Assembly (NCBI GenBank): GCA_902826815.1
Contig: CADEGF010000002.1
Span: 139,888-203,887 of the forward strand
Length of the DNA stretch: 64,000 nucleotides
Direction: 5' to 3'
Source: an uncultured Mycobacteriaceae bacterium
Lineage (GTDB): Bacteria; Actinomycetota; Actinomycetes; Mycobacteriales; Mycobacteriaceae
The notes beneath the pieces are model-generated. The model saw only the letters and a list, made by a program, of their open reading frames with translations, was not told where the DNA came from and ran no database searches. The position numbers and the translations under genes were made by a program. Numbering within the stretch: the first letter of the stretch is position 1; every line of letters begins with the position of its first letter. This document shows positions 9,861-19,499 of this stretch, piece by piece.

Positions 9861-11512
9861 TGCGCACCCCCTGTCGGGAACAGGCCCGTCGGCGCTCCGC
9901 GGCCGTCCCAGTTCAGCAGGTTCACCCGCGACGGGTTGTCGGCGTTGGCGGCCATGCCCTCACCCTCCTGCCGTTGTTTGAGTGCGTGGAAGGTTTCCAC
10001 CGCGACGGGCACCGGCCCGCCGCTGGCTTCGCCGAACGGGCCCGACTCGTACATCCCCGGTCCGCCGTCGAAGGACAGCGGGCAGTCGGTAGCGGTCTCT
10101 TCCAGCCGGTGCCCCTCGTCGGCGTATGCCGACGGAATAACGTAGCGCTCTTCGTATTTCGCGATGGCGAGCAGCCGATACATGCTGTACATCAATTCCT
10201 CGGTCATGCCGACCGACTCCGGGATGTGCGGCTGGGTTTCGCGGCCCAGGCTGACGTCACGCATGTAGGACCGCATCGCCGCGAGCCGGCGCAGCACCGC
10301 CTCGACGGGGGCGACATCGCCGGCGGTGAACAGCCCGGCCAGATACTCGATCGGGATGCGCAGCGCCTCGAGCGCGCCGAACAGGTTGCCGAGGTCTTCG
10401 CCGTCATGGCCGTCGCGGCTGACCGCGTCGACCACCGGCGACAGCGGCGGGATGTACCAAACCATCGGCATGGTCCGGAACTCCGGATGCAGCGGGAGCG
10501 CCACCCGGTAGGTGTTGATCAGCGCGTAGATGGGGGAGCGTTGCGCGGCTGCGATCCACTCGTCGGAGATGCCCTCGGCCCGGGCGCCCGCGATCACCTC
10601 TGGATCGGCCGGGTCGAGCAGGACCTGGCGCTGCGCCTCGTAGAGGTCGGTGTCCTTGTCCACCGAGGCCGCCGCCAGCACCCGGTCCACGTCGTAGAGC
10701 ACCAGCCCGATGTAGCGCAGCCGGCCCACGCACGTCTCGGAGCACACTGTGGGCAGGCCGACTTCGATGCGCGGGTAGCAGAACGTGCACTTCTCGGCCT
10801 TGCCGGTCTTGTGGTTGAAGTACACCTTCTTGTACGGGCAGCCCGACACACACATCCGCCAGCCGCGGCACCGGTCCTGGTCGACCAGCACGATGCCGTC
10901 CTCGGAACGCTTGTACATCGCCCCGGACGGGCACGACGCCACGCACGACGGGTTGAGGCAGTGTTCGCAGATCCGCGGCAGGTAGAACATGAACGTCTGC
11001 TCGAGTTCCAGGCGGACCTGCTCGCTCACCTGCTTGAGGATCGGGTCGCCCGGCACGATCTCCGGGGAGCCGCCCAGGTCGTCGTCCCAGTTCGCCGACC
11101 ACGACACCTTCATCGGTTTGCCGCTGATGAGACTGCGTGGCGGCGCCACCGGCATGTGCTCACCGAGCGGTGCGTTGATGAGGTTCTCGTAGTCGTAGGT
11201 CCACGGCTCGTAGTAGTCGTCGATGCTGGGCAGCTTCGGGTTGGAGAAGATCCGAAGCAGCTTGTGCAGCCGGCCACCGTCGCGCAGCCGCAGCCGGCCC
11301 TTGCGATCGCGTATCCAGCCGCCGCGCCACCGATCCTGGTCTTCGTAGGTACGCGGATAGCCTTGTCCTGGCCGGGTTTCGACATTGTTGAACCACACGT
11401 ATTCAGTGCCGGCCCGATTGGTCCAGGTCTGCTTGCAGGTCACTGAGCAGGTGTGACAGCCGATGCACTTGTCGAGGTTCATCACCATCGCCATTTGCGC
11501 CATGACCTTCAT
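9857..11512 (-). CDS. narH: Respiratory nitrate reductase beta subunit (iron-sulfur)
   Basis: A 551-residue electron-transfer subunit. The four cysteine clusters are visible: CIGCHTCSVTCK near residue 20, CEHCLNPSCVASCPSG near 185, CRGWRMCVSGCPYKK near 220 (Trp replaces the second Cys of the set, as in the [3Fe-4S] site of NarH), and CTFCYPRIEVGLPTVCSETC near 245. The long C-terminal part (about residues 300-500) with VWYIPPLSPVVDAV is typical of NarH. Its start touches the narG stop. Confidence 0.96.
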   Translation of the reverse strand: MKVMAQMAMVMNLDKCIGCHTCSVTCKQTWTNRAGTEYVWFNNVETRPGQGYPRTYEDQDRWRGGWIRDRKGRLRLRDGGRLHKLLRIFSNPKLPSIDDYYEPWTYDYENLINAPLGEHMPVAPPRSLISGKPMKVSWSANWDDDLGGSPEIVPGDPILKQVSEQVRLELEQTFMFYLPRICEHCLNPSCVASCPSGAMYKRSEDGIVLVDQDRCRGWRMCVSGCPYKKVYFNHKTGKAEKCTFCYPRIEVGLPTVCSETCVGRLRYIGLVLYDVDRVLAAASVDKDTDLYEAQRQVLLDPADPEVIAGARAEGISDEWIAAAQRSPIYALINTYRVALPLHPEFRTMPMVWYIPPLSPVVDAVSRDGHDGEDLGNLFGALEALRIPIEYLAGLFTAGDVAPVEAVLRRLAAMRSYMRDVSLGRETQPHIPESVGMTEELMYSMYRLLAIAKYEERYVIPSAYADEGHRLEETATDCPLSFDGGPGMYESGPFGEASGGPVPVAVETFHALKQRQEGEGMAANADNPSRVNLLNWDGRGAPTGLFPTGGAQ

Positions 11513-14500
11513 CAGTACGTCACCTCTTGACTGCGACGGCGAACCACCGTCACCTCGTCGCGTTGGTTTCCGGTCGGGCCGAGGTAGTTGAACGCGAACG
11601 CATTCTGTGCGTATCCGCCCGCCAGATGGCTTGGCTTGATCAGCAATCGGGTCAGCGTGTTATGGATTCCGCCACGCCGTCCTGTGGTTTCGGTGAGCGG
11701 CACGTCGATGGTGCGCTCCTGTACGTGGTAGACGTACACCACGCCCTCGGGCATCCGGTGCGATACCACCGCACGGCAGACCAGCACCCCGTTGCGATTG
11801 ACCGCCTCGATCCAATCGTTGTCCCGGACAGCGATTTTCGCGGCGTCTGCGGGACTCATCCACATCGTCGGGCCGCCCCGCGACAGCGAAAGCATCAGCA
11901 GGTTGTCCTGGTACTCCGAGTGGATCGACCACTTCGAATGCGGGGTCAGGTAGCGCACCGTCAGCCCGACGCCGTCGCGGTGATCACCGACCTGCGGTTC
12001 GCCGAACAGGCGTGCCATGTCCAGCGGGGGTCGGTAGGTCGGCATCTGCTCACCGAGTTCTTCGAGCCAGTCATGGTCGACGTAGAAGTGCATGCGGCCG
12101 GTCAGCGTGTGAAACGGCTTGAGGTCCTCGATGTTCACGGTGAACGGCGCGTACCGGCGGCCGCCGGTCTCGCTGCCCGACCATTCCGGGCTGGTGATCA
12201 CCGGGACGGGCCGCGCCTGGGTGTCGGCGTAGGTGATGCGGCGTTCCTCGCTGCCCTCGGCCAGGTGCACGAGGCTTCTGCCTGTGCGCTTCTCCAACTC
12301 GCGGAAGCCCTCGACCGCCAGTCGTCCGTTGGAGGTTCCCGACAGGGACAGGATCACGTCGGCCATCCGCTCGGCGGAGGTGATCGCCGGGCGGCCCTGC
12401 GCCGGACCGGAATCCAGTACCCCGAATTTGGCGCCGAGCTCGGTGACCTCGCGATCGGGTCGGGTGGTGACGCCCTTGGTCGTCAGGCCGAGTTGTTCCA
12501 CGAGCGGACCCAGCGTGGCCCACTTGTCAGCGACGGCGGCGTAGTCGCGTTCGACGACGGCCACCGGACCCATCGTCTTACCCGGCACCGGGACCTCGCC
12601 GGTGACCCGCCAGTCGTGCTCGCTCCCGCCGGGATACGCCATCGCGCCGGGGGTGTCATGCTGCAGCGTCCCGACGACGACGTCGGTGCGAGTGCCGAGG
12701 TGGGTCTTGGCCAGCGCGCTGAACGCCCGTGCTATCGCGCCGAAAGCCTCGTAGTCCGATCGCGTCTCCCACGGCGGGTCGATCGCAGCGGTGAACGCGT
12801 GCACGAACGGGTGCATGTCGGTACTGGACAGGTCGGCCTTCTCGTACCACGTCGCTGCAGGCAGCACCACGTCGGACAGCAGCGTCGTCGACGTCATCCG
12901 GAAGTCGATCGACATCACCAGATCGAGCTTGCCCTCGGGAATGTCGTCGGTCCACGCAACATCGTTGGGCCGCAGCGCCTCCGGGGTCGGCTGCGCCTGC
13001 AGGTTCGAGTCGGTGCCGAGCAGGTGACGAAGGAAGTACTCGTTGCCCTTGCTCGACGAGCCCAACAGGTTGGCCCGCCAGATGTCCAGCACCCGAGGCC
13101 AGTTCGCCGGATTGTCGGGATCGGTGACAGCCAGCTTGAGGTCTCCCGACGCCAGTTGCTCGGCGACGTAGGCGCCTACCTCCGACCTTTCGAGACCCGC
13201 GGCCACTGCCTCGTCGGCGACGTCCAGGCTGGACCGATCGAACTGCGGGTAGAAGGGGCTCCAGCCCATCGCCACCGCGGAGGTGAGCACGTCCATCGTG
13301 TGCTTGTCGTTGAACCGGCCGCGGCCGAGCGGGCTGGCCAGGGCATCGGCCCGGTAGCCGTCGTAGCGCCACTGGTCGGTGTGCGCGTACCAGTAGGAGG
13401 TACCAGCCATCTGGCGCGGCGGCCGCGACCAGTCGGTGGCCATCGCCATCGTGGACCACCCGGTGAGCGGTCGGCACTTTTCCTGGCCGACGTAATGCGC
13501 CCAGCCACCGCCGTTTCGACCCATCGACCCGGTCAGCAACAACAGCGTGAGCACCGCGCGGTAGGTGGCGTCGCCGTGGAACCACTGGCAGATGCCTGCG
13601 CCCATGATGATCATCGAGCGGCCGCCGGATTCCTCGGCGTTGCGGGCGAATTCCTTGGCGATCCGCTCCGCCTGTGCTGCCGACACTCCGGTGATCGGTT
13701 CCTGCCAGGCCGGGGTGTACGGGTGGTCCGCATCGTCGTAGCCGGTGGGCCAGTCGCCGGGCAGGCCGGGCCGCGCAACGCCGTACTGGGCCAGCATCAG
13801 ATCGAAAACCGTGCACACCAGGTGCTCGCCGACGCGCCGGACCGGCACACCGCGGGACAAGGCCTCACCGTGGCCGTCGGTGGTGTCGAACCGCGGCAGC
13901 TGGATCAGCGCCGTCTCACCATCGGCGCCGTGGCGCGCGACCGTCAGCGCGGGCACCACGTCCCCGAGGTCCAGGTTCCACTTGCCCACCCCCTCGTCGC
14001 CAAAGCGGAAGCCCAGCGACCCGTGCGGCACCGCCACGTCGTCGGTGGCGCCGTCGAGCAGCACCGGCTTGAACGCCGCGTTCTCTTGATTGCTGAAGTC
14101 GGGCCCGAGATCGGCTGCGGTCAAGTTCTTTCCGGGCACCAACGCGTCACCGCGCTGCTCGAGTTTGACCAGGAACGGCAGGTCGGTGTATCGGCGCACA
14201 TAGTCCACGAAGAACGGGATACGTTGGGAGACAAAGCATTCCGACAGGATGACGTGACCCATCGCCATCGCCAGCGCACCGTCGGTGCCCGCCGCGCACG
14301 GCATCCACTCGTCGGCGAACTTGGTGTTGTCGGCGTAGTCGGGGCTGACGGCGACGACCTTCGTGCCGCGGTAGCGCACCTCGGCCATCCAGTGCGCGTC
14401 GGGCGTGCGGGTGACCGGCACGTTGGAGCCCCACATCATCAGGTACGACGCGTCCCACCAATCGCCCGACTCCGGCACATCGGTCTGATCGCCGAACACC

Positions 14501-15219
14501 TGCGGAGAAGCCACCGGCAGATCGGCGTACCAGTCGTAGAACGACGTCATCGCGCCGCCGATCATCTCCACGAAGCGCGACCCTGCGGCGTGGCTGACCA
14601 TCGACATCGCCGGGATCGGCGAGAAGCCTGCGACGCGGTCGGGTCCGTAGGTCTTGATGGTGTGGACGTGTGCCGCGGCGATCATCTCCGTCGCCTCGGC
14701 CCACGTCACCCGCACCAGGCCGCCCTTACCCCTGGCCCGCTGGTAGCGGCGGCGACGCTCCGGATCGGCCTGGATGTCGGCCCACGCCAGCACCGGGTCA
14801 CCGAGGCGCGCCTTGGCTTCCCGGTACATCTCGACAAGCAGGCCGCGGGCGTACGGGTAGCGCACCCGGGTGGGGGAATAGGTGTACCAGGAGAACGCGG
14901 CGCCGCGCGGACATCCGCGGGGCTCGTACTCGGGGCGGTCAGGGCCGACCGACGGATAGTCAGTCTCCTGGGTCTCCCAGGTGATGATGCCGTCCTTGAC
15001 GTAAATCTTCCACGAGCACGACCCGGTGCAGTTGACTCCGTGCGTGGAGCGCACCACCTTGTCATGGCTCCACCGGTCGCGGTAGAACACGTCGCCCTGC
15101 CTGCCGCCACGGCGGGTGACGGTCCGCAGGTCGGCGGAGAATTCGCCGGGTGTGAAGAACCGCCCGCTGCGTTCGAGAAGTTCCTCGACGTGCCCGCCGG
15201 TACGAGGTGGCGTGGTCAC
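11512..15219 (-). CDS. narG: Respiratory nitrate reductase alpha subunit (molybdopterin)
   Basis: A 1235-residue Mo-bis-MGD enzyme reducing nitrate to nitrite at the inner face of the membrane. The FS0 iron-sulfur site is seen as THGVNCTGSCSWKIYVK (around residues 60-75), with His as the first ligand. The Asp that binds molybdenum lies in MTSFYDWYADLPVASPQ (about residue 225). Length agrees with actinobacterial NarG (about 1230). The GTG start overlaps the narK stop by four bases. Confidence 0.97.
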   Translation of the reverse strand: MTTPPRTGGHVEELLERSGRFFTPGEFSADLRTVTRRGGRQGDVFYRDRWSHDKVVRSTHGVNCTGSCSWKIYVKDGIITWETQETDYPSVGPDRPEYEPRGCPRGAAFSWYTYSPTRVRYPYARGLLVEMYREAKARLGDPVLAWADIQADPERRRRYQRARGKGGLVRVTWAEATEMIAAAHVHTIKTYGPDRVAGFSPIPAMSMVSHAAGSRFVEMIGGAMTSFYDWYADLPVASPQVFGDQTDVPESGDWWDASYLMMWGSNVPVTRTPDAHWMAEVRYRGTKVVAVSPDYADNTKFADEWMPCAAGTDGALAMAMGHVILSECFVSQRIPFFVDYVRRYTDLPFLVKLEQRGDALVPGKNLTAADLGPDFSNQENAAFKPVLLDGATDDVAVPHGSLGFRFGDEGVGKWNLDLGDVVPALTVARHGADGETALIQLPRFDTTDGHGEALSRGVPVRRVGEHLVCTVFDLMLAQYGVARPGLPGDWPTGYDDADHPYTPAWQEPITGVSAAQAERIAKEFARNAEESGGRSMIIMGAGICQWFHGDATYRAVLTLLLLTGSMGRNGGGWAHYVGQEKCRPLTGWSTMAMATDWSRPPRQMAGTSYWYAHTDQWRYDGYRADALASPLGRGRFNDKHTMDVLTSAVAMGWSPFYPQFDRSSLDVADEAVAAGLERSEVGAYVAEQLASGDLKLAVTDPDNPANWPRVLDIWRANLLGSSSKGNEYFLRHLLGTDSNLQAQPTPEALRPNDVAWTDDIPEGKLDLVMSIDFRMTSTTLLSDVVLPAATWYEKADLSSTDMHPFVHAFTAAIDPPWETRSDYEAFGAIARAFSALAKTHLGTRTDVVVGTLQHDTPGAMAYPGGSEHDWRVTGEVPVPGKTMGPVAVVERDYAAVADKWATLGPLVEQLGLTTKGVTTRPDREVTELGAKFGVLDSGPAQGRPAITSAERMADVILSLSGTSNGRLAVEGFRELEKRTGRSLVHLAEGSEERRITYADTQARPVPVITSPEWSGSETGGRRYAPFTVNIEDLKPFHTLTGRMHFYVDHDWLEELGEQMPTYRPPLDMARLFGEPQVGDHRDGVGLTVRYLTPHSKWSIHSEYQDNLLMLSLSRGGPTMWMSPADAAKIAVRDNDWIEAVNRNGVLVCRAVVSHRMPEGVVYVYHVQERTIDVPLTETTGRRGGIHNTLTRLLIKPSHLAGGYAQNAFAFNYLGPTGNQRDEVTVVRRRSQEVTY

Positions 15220-16463
15220 GTCGCTGTCTCCTTGCGTTGAGCTGCGGGTTCGTTGGCGTGCAGTCGCAATGCGGTGTAGGCGAGCGCGACCAGCGCGGTG
15301 GCCACCAACAGCAGCAACCCCAGCGTGTAGTCGTTGTCGACGGGGTCATACGTCGCGCCCATCACCAACGGCGGGAAGTAGCCGCCGAGGCCGCCCGCCG
15401 CCGCGACGATGCCGGTCACCGAGCCCACTGATTGCGCGGGTGCACGCCGTGCCACCCACGCGAAAACCCCGCCGGTGCCGATACCCAAGAAGATCGCCAG
15501 CGTGATGAACGTGGTGGCCGACCACACGTCGGGCGGGGGCTGGAACACTGCGACGAACGCCAGCGCCGCGGTTCCCGCAAACGACGCGAGCACCACGTAT
15601 TTCGGTGCGATCCGGTCGGAAAGCGCGCCGCCGACGGGCCGGGCCAACACGGCGGCAAGCGCGAAACCGGCTGTCCGGGCGCCCGCGTCGACGGCTGAGA
15701 ACCCGTAGACGGTCTTGATGTAGGTCGGCAGATAGTTGGCGAACGCCACGAATCCGCCGAACACCACCGCGTAGAGAAACGCCATCTCCCAGGTCACCGG
15801 CAGCCTGGCGGCGGCAATCAGTTTCGGCATCACCCGGTCCCGGTTGGGGATGAACTCGGGAGAGTTCCGCATCACCAGCACGCACGCCGCCGCGGTCGCG
15901 GCGAGCGCGACAGCGACGATGACGTGGGTGGGGAACAGACCGAACCAGTCCACGAATCTCGGCGTGAAGAACGCCGACAGCGCGGTGCCAACCATGCCCA
16001 TGCCGAACACACCCGTTGCCAGGCCACGGCGGCCGGGCTCGAACCAACTGTTCGCGAACGGGATACCGACGGCGAAGATCGTTCCGGCGATACCGAGGAA
16101 GAAGCCGCACACCAGCAACATCGGGTACGAACCAGCCGCCCCGGCCGCCCCGACGGCGAGCACCGGCACGATCGACGCCACCGACACGGCGATGAACATC
16201 GTCCGGCCGCCGAATCTGTCGGTCAGCGAGCCGACCACGATGCGGCCGAGCGAACCGACCAGGATCGGTGTCGCGACCAACATGGAGGCCTCGGTGCTGC
16301 TCAATGAAAGGTCGCCGGCATAGGTGGTCGACAGAGGGCCGATCATGTTCCAGGCCCAGAAGTTGATCGCCGAGACCCAGGTGGCCAGCACGAGGTTGAC
16401 GCTTCTCGCGCCGGTGTCCGGCGAAGCCGCCGTGTTCACTTTTCCAGCCAACCATCCCCCCAT
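15216..16463 (-). CDS. narK: NarK-type nitrate/nitrite transporter
   Basis: A 415-residue MFS transporter with about 12 helices. The first helix reads NLVLATWVSAINFWAWNMIGPLS, the nitrate/nitrite porter start, and GSLTDRFGGRTMF is the MFS loop 2-3 motif. Gly-rich nitrate-signature-like segments are AVGIPFANSWFEPGRRGLATGVFGMGMVG and GTGGVFAWVARRAP. The start ATG at 16463 (MGGWLAGKVN) is chosen over the much longer open frame upstream, which has no transporter sequence. It heads the operon narK-narGHJI and so should import nitrate and/or export nitrite for NarGHI. A DosR-type site lies about 175 bases upstream. Confidence 0.93.
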   Translation of the reverse strand: MGGWLAGKVNTAASPDTGARSVNLVLATWVSAINFWAWNMIGPLSTTYAGDLSLSSTEASMLVATPILVGSLGRIVVGSLTDRFGGRTMFIAVSVASIVPVLAVGAAGAAGSYPMLLVCGFFLGIAGTIFAVGIPFANSWFEPGRRGLATGVFGMGMVGTALSAFFTPRFVDWFGLFPTHVIVAVALAATAAACVLVMRNSPEFIPNRDRVMPKLIAAARLPVTWEMAFLYAVVFGGFVAFANYLPTYIKTVYGFSAVDAGARTAGFALAAVLARPVGGALSDRIAPKYVVLASFAGTAALAFVAVFQPPPDVWSATTFITLAIFLGIGTGGVFAWVARRAPAQSVGSVTGIVAAAGGLGGYFPPLVMGATYDPVDNDYTLGLLLLVATALVALAYTALRLHANEPAAQRKETAT

Positions 16464-16635
16464 CACCTCGGCCCCACTTTCGCGAAAAGTCGTGCGGCCG
16501 CTGGGAAGACGGGCAGCACCACAACGGTCTGCTTCGGACAACCTGTGGTAACCAACGCCGACCCTTCCGCTCGGATCGCGGCTCAGGGGCACCGCGACAC
16601 AGGCATCAGTGTTTGCCTGGCCGCTACGCGGTGGA

Positions 16636-16653
16636 TAGGGACGAAAGTCACCA
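16636..16653. promoter_or_regulatory. Near-consensus DosR box upstream of narK
   Basis: TAGGGACGAAAGTCACCA fits GGGAC-N4-GTCCC with a single mismatch in the core (GTCAC). The rest of the 230-base gap between narK and the next gene shows nothing else I can name. narK2 of M. tuberculosis is a known DosR target, which supports the reading. Confidence 0.65.
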
Positions 16654-16693
16654 GATCGGCGACGGGCGCGTCGATAGGACCGAATTGCGGCGT

Positions 16694-17590
16694 TCAGTAG
16701 CGAAACACGTATGACGCCGCGGTGATCGGCTTGTCGCCGTTGCCCTCGTCGTGCAACACGGCCCGCGCCGCGACGGTGCCGTCGGCTCCTTCTATCGGCT
16801 GCGCCTCGACACGGAACGGCCCGACTTTCCCGCGCGCGAGGAACATCACGTGTGACGACGCGCCCTGCAGTCGGTCTGTGCCCGCCGCGCCGCACGCCAC
16901 GTCGAAAGCGGCGGTTTCGAGGATGACGAACTGCGGGCCGATGTGCAGCGCGGCGTCGGGGGAGGCCACCTCGGCCGACAGCTCAGGCAAGACCCAATGC
17001 CCGTCGGGTCGGCAGGCGCCGCCGAACGCCTGCCACAGCGGCGGAAGGTCGGGGGAGTCGACGATCTCGAGGGGGACGTGCTCCATCTTCTGCAGGCCTT
17101 CGGGGGGAACGCCGATGCTGACGCCCTGGCCCTCGGTCAGGGCGAGGACCCGCTGCGGGTTGTCGGCGTCGACGATCGTCGAACGGCTGTAGGCCATCTG
17201 CCTGCCCTGCTTGAGGACCTCGGTCCTGACCTCGAAGCGCTTGACGTCGCGCCCAGGATCGAGCACCTGACCGGACCAGATGACGGGATTGGGCACGGCC
17301 TCCAGGTCGGAGACCCCGCCGCTGTCCGGTGACGCGATGCCCAGCACCGCGAGCAGCAGGCCTCCGCTCGGGTTGCGCAAATCGCGGCGCATCGTCACGG
17401 TCTCGTCGGCCTCGCCGTTGTCCATCGAGGCGTGGAAGCGGCCGATGTAGCGGTAGCTCAGCAGCCCGCCCCAGCGGCTGCGGAGTTCGGCGGCGTATGC
17501 CTCGGGGTCGCCAGCCAGTTCCCTGATGTCTCTGAGCACACGCTCAGCACACCGTGCAGAACGAGATCGGTCAACTCCTTCGACGTTCAT
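16694..17590 (-). CDS. Hypothetical protein with tandem hotdog-like halves
   Basis: A 298-residue soluble protein starting at ATG 17590 (MNVEGVDRSRSARCAERVL). I do not recognise a named family with certainty. Segments resembling two hotdog folds are visible: DLRNPSGGLLLAVLGIASPDSGG (a Gly-rich helix region) followed by GRQMAYSRSTIVDADNPQRVLALTEGQG, and later LHIGPQFVILETAAFDVA followed by a final strand ASYVFRY. Hotdog proteins are acyl-CoA thioesterases, dehydratases or binding proteins. No catalytic residue can be assigned. It is divergent from the F420-type gene at 17671. Confidence 0.7.
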   Translation of the reverse strand: MNVEGVDRSRSARCAERVLRDIRELAGDPEAYAAELRSRWGGLLSYRYIGRFHASMDNGEADETVTMRRDLRNPSGGLLLAVLGIASPDSGGVSDLEAVPNPVIWSGQVLDPGRDVKRFEVRTEVLKQGRQMAYSRSTIVDADNPQRVLALTEGQGVSIGVPPEGLQKMEHVPLEIVDSPDLPPLWQAFGGACRPDGHWVLPELSAEVASPDAALHIGPQFVILETAAFDVACGAAGTDRLQGASSHVMFLARGKVGPFRVEAQPIEGADGTVAARAVLHDEGNGDKPITAASYVFRY

Positions 17591-17670
17591 CGACGAACCG
17601 TCGGGCAACGGGGCGCGCAACGGCATCCCGGTGACCGCCACCCCGGCGCGAACCTGAAAGTATCTCCTCC

Positions 17671-18171
17671 GTGGGCAACAACGAACGGGCGAAGATCGTC
17701 ATGTCCGACGAGGAGATCGCCGAATTCATCGAACGCAGTCGCACCGCCACCATGGCCACCGTGCTGCCGAACGGGCAGCCGCACCTGGTGGCGATGTGGT
17801 ACGCGGTGGTCAACGGCGAGATCTGGTTCGAGACGAAGGCCAAGGCGCAGCAGGCGGTGAACCGGCGCCGCGACCCGACCATCACCGTGATGATCGAGGA
17901 CGGCCAGAGCTACGACACCCTTCGCGGGGTGTCCATCGACGGGACCGCAGAGATCGTCGACGATCCGGAAACCAATCTGCGCGTTGGGATCAGCGTGTGG
18001 GAGCGCTACACCGGCCCGTACAGCGACGACATGCGCCCGTTCGTCGACCAGATGATGCGCAACCGGATCTGCGTGCGGGTGGTACCAGGCCGTCTGCGCA
18101 GCTGGGATCACCGCAAGCTGGGCATGGATGCGATGCCGATCGGCGGCAGCACCGCGCAGCACCTGGGTTGA
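17671..18171 (+). CDS. PPOX-class F420-dependent flavin/deazaflavin enzyme
   Basis: A 166-residue split-barrel protein. MSDEEIAEFIERSRTATMATVLPNGQPHLVAMWYAVVNGEIWFETKAKAQQAVNRRRDP is the common N-terminal half of mycobacterial F420H2-binding PPOX proteins, with the cofactor-phosphate contacts in the KAKAQQAVN stretch. The GTG at 17671 is used; ATG 17701 (MSDEE) is an alternative that starts at the conserved region. Substrate unknown. It is followed after four bases by a DDN-like F420 protein, so a shared cofactor and operon are likely. Confidence 0.82.
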   Translation: MGNNERAKIVMSDEEIAEFIERSRTATMATVLPNGQPHLVAMWYAVVNGEIWFETKAKAQQAVNRRRDPTITVMIEDGQSYDTLRGVSIDGTAEIVDDPETNLRVGISVWERYTGPYSDDMRPFVDQMMRNRICVRVVPGRLRSWDHRKLGMDAMPIGGSTAQHLG

Positions 18172-18175
18172 TGGC

Positions 18176-18655
18176 ATGGACGCAGACAAGAAGCCCAAGC
18201 AACTGAACGCACCGTTCGTCAAGACGGCGATGCGCTATGCGGGCCGGGCGCACGCGTGGGCCTACCGCAAAAGCGGCGGCAAGATCGGTGCCAACTGGCG
18301 CGTCGGCGCGGGAGCGAAGAAGCCGGTGCCGACGCTGCTGCTCGAACATCGTGGCCGCAAATCCGGCAAGTTGTTCGCCTCGCCGCTGGTGTACATCACC
18401 GAGGGCGACGACGTGATCATCGTGGCGTCGATGGGCGGTCGCGACGAGAACCCGCAGTGGTACCACAACCTCGTCGCCGATCCCGATGTGCACATCGAGA
18501 TCGGACGCGACCGGCGGGCGGTGCGCGCCGTGCTCGCCGGCCCCGAGGAGAAGGACCGGCTCTGGCCGAAGCTGGTCGACGCCTACGCAGACTTCGACGC
18601 CTACAAGTCGTGGACCGACCGGGATATCCCGGTCTTCATCCTTAAGCCGCGCTAG
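18176..18655 (+). CDS. DDN-family deazaflavin (F420)-dependent nitroreductase-like protein
   Basis: A 159-residue protein of the DDN/nitroreductase family. The core reads TLLLEHRGRKSGKLFASPLVYITEGDDVIIVASMGGRDENPQWYHNL, with the family motif GRKSG and the NPxWYHNL element that closes the F420 pocket. Such proteins reduce quinones or nitro compounds using F420H2; DDN activates pretomanid. The ATG at 18176 is preferred to ATG 18171, which is out of frame. Physiological substrate unknown. Confidence 0.88.
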   Translation: MDADKKPKQLNAPFVKTAMRYAGRAHAWAYRKSGGKIGANWRVGAGAKKPVPTLLLEHRGRKSGKLFASPLVYITEGDDVIIVASMGGRDENPQWYHNLVADPDVHIEIGRDRRAVRAVLAGPEEKDRLWPKLVDAYADFDAYKSWTDRDIPVFILKPR

Positions 18656-18660
18656 CCGCC

Positions 18661-19479
18661 CTAGCCGCGTGACGGCGGCCGGAAGCCAGGATTGGCGAGT
18701 CCCGTCGCGATCCCTGAGCCGATCGGGCCGAGGTGATCGAACAGGGTCGCGGTTCCGGTCGCGACGCCGGCATGGCTGTAGTGCGTGAGCCCAGCCAACC
18801 CGATGAACTCGCCGTAGGGGAGCCGGCTCAGGGTCAGCGTGTAGTCGGCGTTGATGTAGTTCAAACCGCTTGCGCTGGAATGGGTTAGCGAGCTGGTAAC
18901 GTCGCCGGCCATCGCGGCGCGGACGAACGGCGAGACCTGTTCACCGGTGACAAGCGGCTTGACGTCGCGTACCCACGCGTACTTCTGGCCGCCGTGCCGC
19001 CACTGGCTGAGATCGTTACTCGGGGCGCTCAGCTCGGCATTGGAGCTGTACGCCCAGAGCTCCATCGTGAAGTCGCCAGACACGTCGGCAGGCTGGCTGG
19101 GCGGCGGCGGCATCTCGATCGGCAGGGTCCATGCCGGGTCGGGCGGTTGCTCGCCTCGGCGCAGGAACAGCGCGCTGGCCCGGGCGACGACGGTGCCGTT
19201 CTGCCGCATTGTCGCGTCCACCAAGCGGATTCGCCTGCCCTCGCGCTCGACTCTGGTGTCGACCCGCACCGGGTCGGCCAGCGCGACAGGTCGCAGCAGG
19301 TCGACTGTCAGCCGCGCGGGCTGCAGGTCTGGGTCGCCGCCTGCGAGTTCGATGGCCCGCCCCAGCAGGCCGCCGATGTAGGTGCCGCTGATCGTCGATC
19401 CCCACGGCCCCCGCGCCAGCGGGCTCGGCACCAGCACGTCCCCGTCGGCGGTGAAGAACGCCTGGTCATGACTCGTCAT
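18661..19479 (-). CDS. TesB-like double-hotdog acyl-CoA thioesterase family protein
   Basis: A 272-residue protein starting at ATG 19479 (MTSHDQAFFTADGD). The first hotdog repeat contains GPWGSTISGTYIGGLLGRAIEL, and LTVDLLRPVALADPVRVDTRVEREGRRIRLVDATM is the paired strand region. The second half contains NYINADYTLTLSRLPYGEFIGLAGLTHYSHAGVATGTATLFDHLGPIGSG. This layout fits the thioesterase-like (TesB-like) proteins common in mycobacteria, which hydrolyse acyl-CoA. The substrate chain length cannot be read from sequence. Confidence 0.78.
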   Translation of the reverse strand: MTSHDQAFFTADGDVLVPSPLARGPWGSTISGTYIGGLLGRAIELAGGDPDLQPARLTVDLLRPVALADPVRVDTRVEREGRRIRLVDATMRQNGTVVARASALFLRRGEQPPDPAWTLPIEMPPPPSQPADVSGDFTMELWAYSSNAELSAPSNDLSQWRHGGQKYAWVRDVKPLVTGEQVSPFVRAAMAGDVTSSLTHSSASGLNYINADYTLTLSRLPYGEFIGLAGLTHYSHAGVATGTATLFDHLGPIGSGIATGLANPGFRPPSRG

Positions 19480-19499
19480 CGAGAAAGACGATAGCGGGT

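Noticed and set aside
9797-11446. Long plus-strand open frame opposite narH
   Set aside because: narH has all four cysteine clusters on the minus strand; the antisense frame has no recognisable motif.
11527-15240. Very long plus-strand open frame of 1237 codons opposite narG
   Set aside because: It mirrors narG codon for codon, has a composition dominated by His, Arg and Gly and shows no domain. In high-GC genomes the antisense frame of a long gene is often open.
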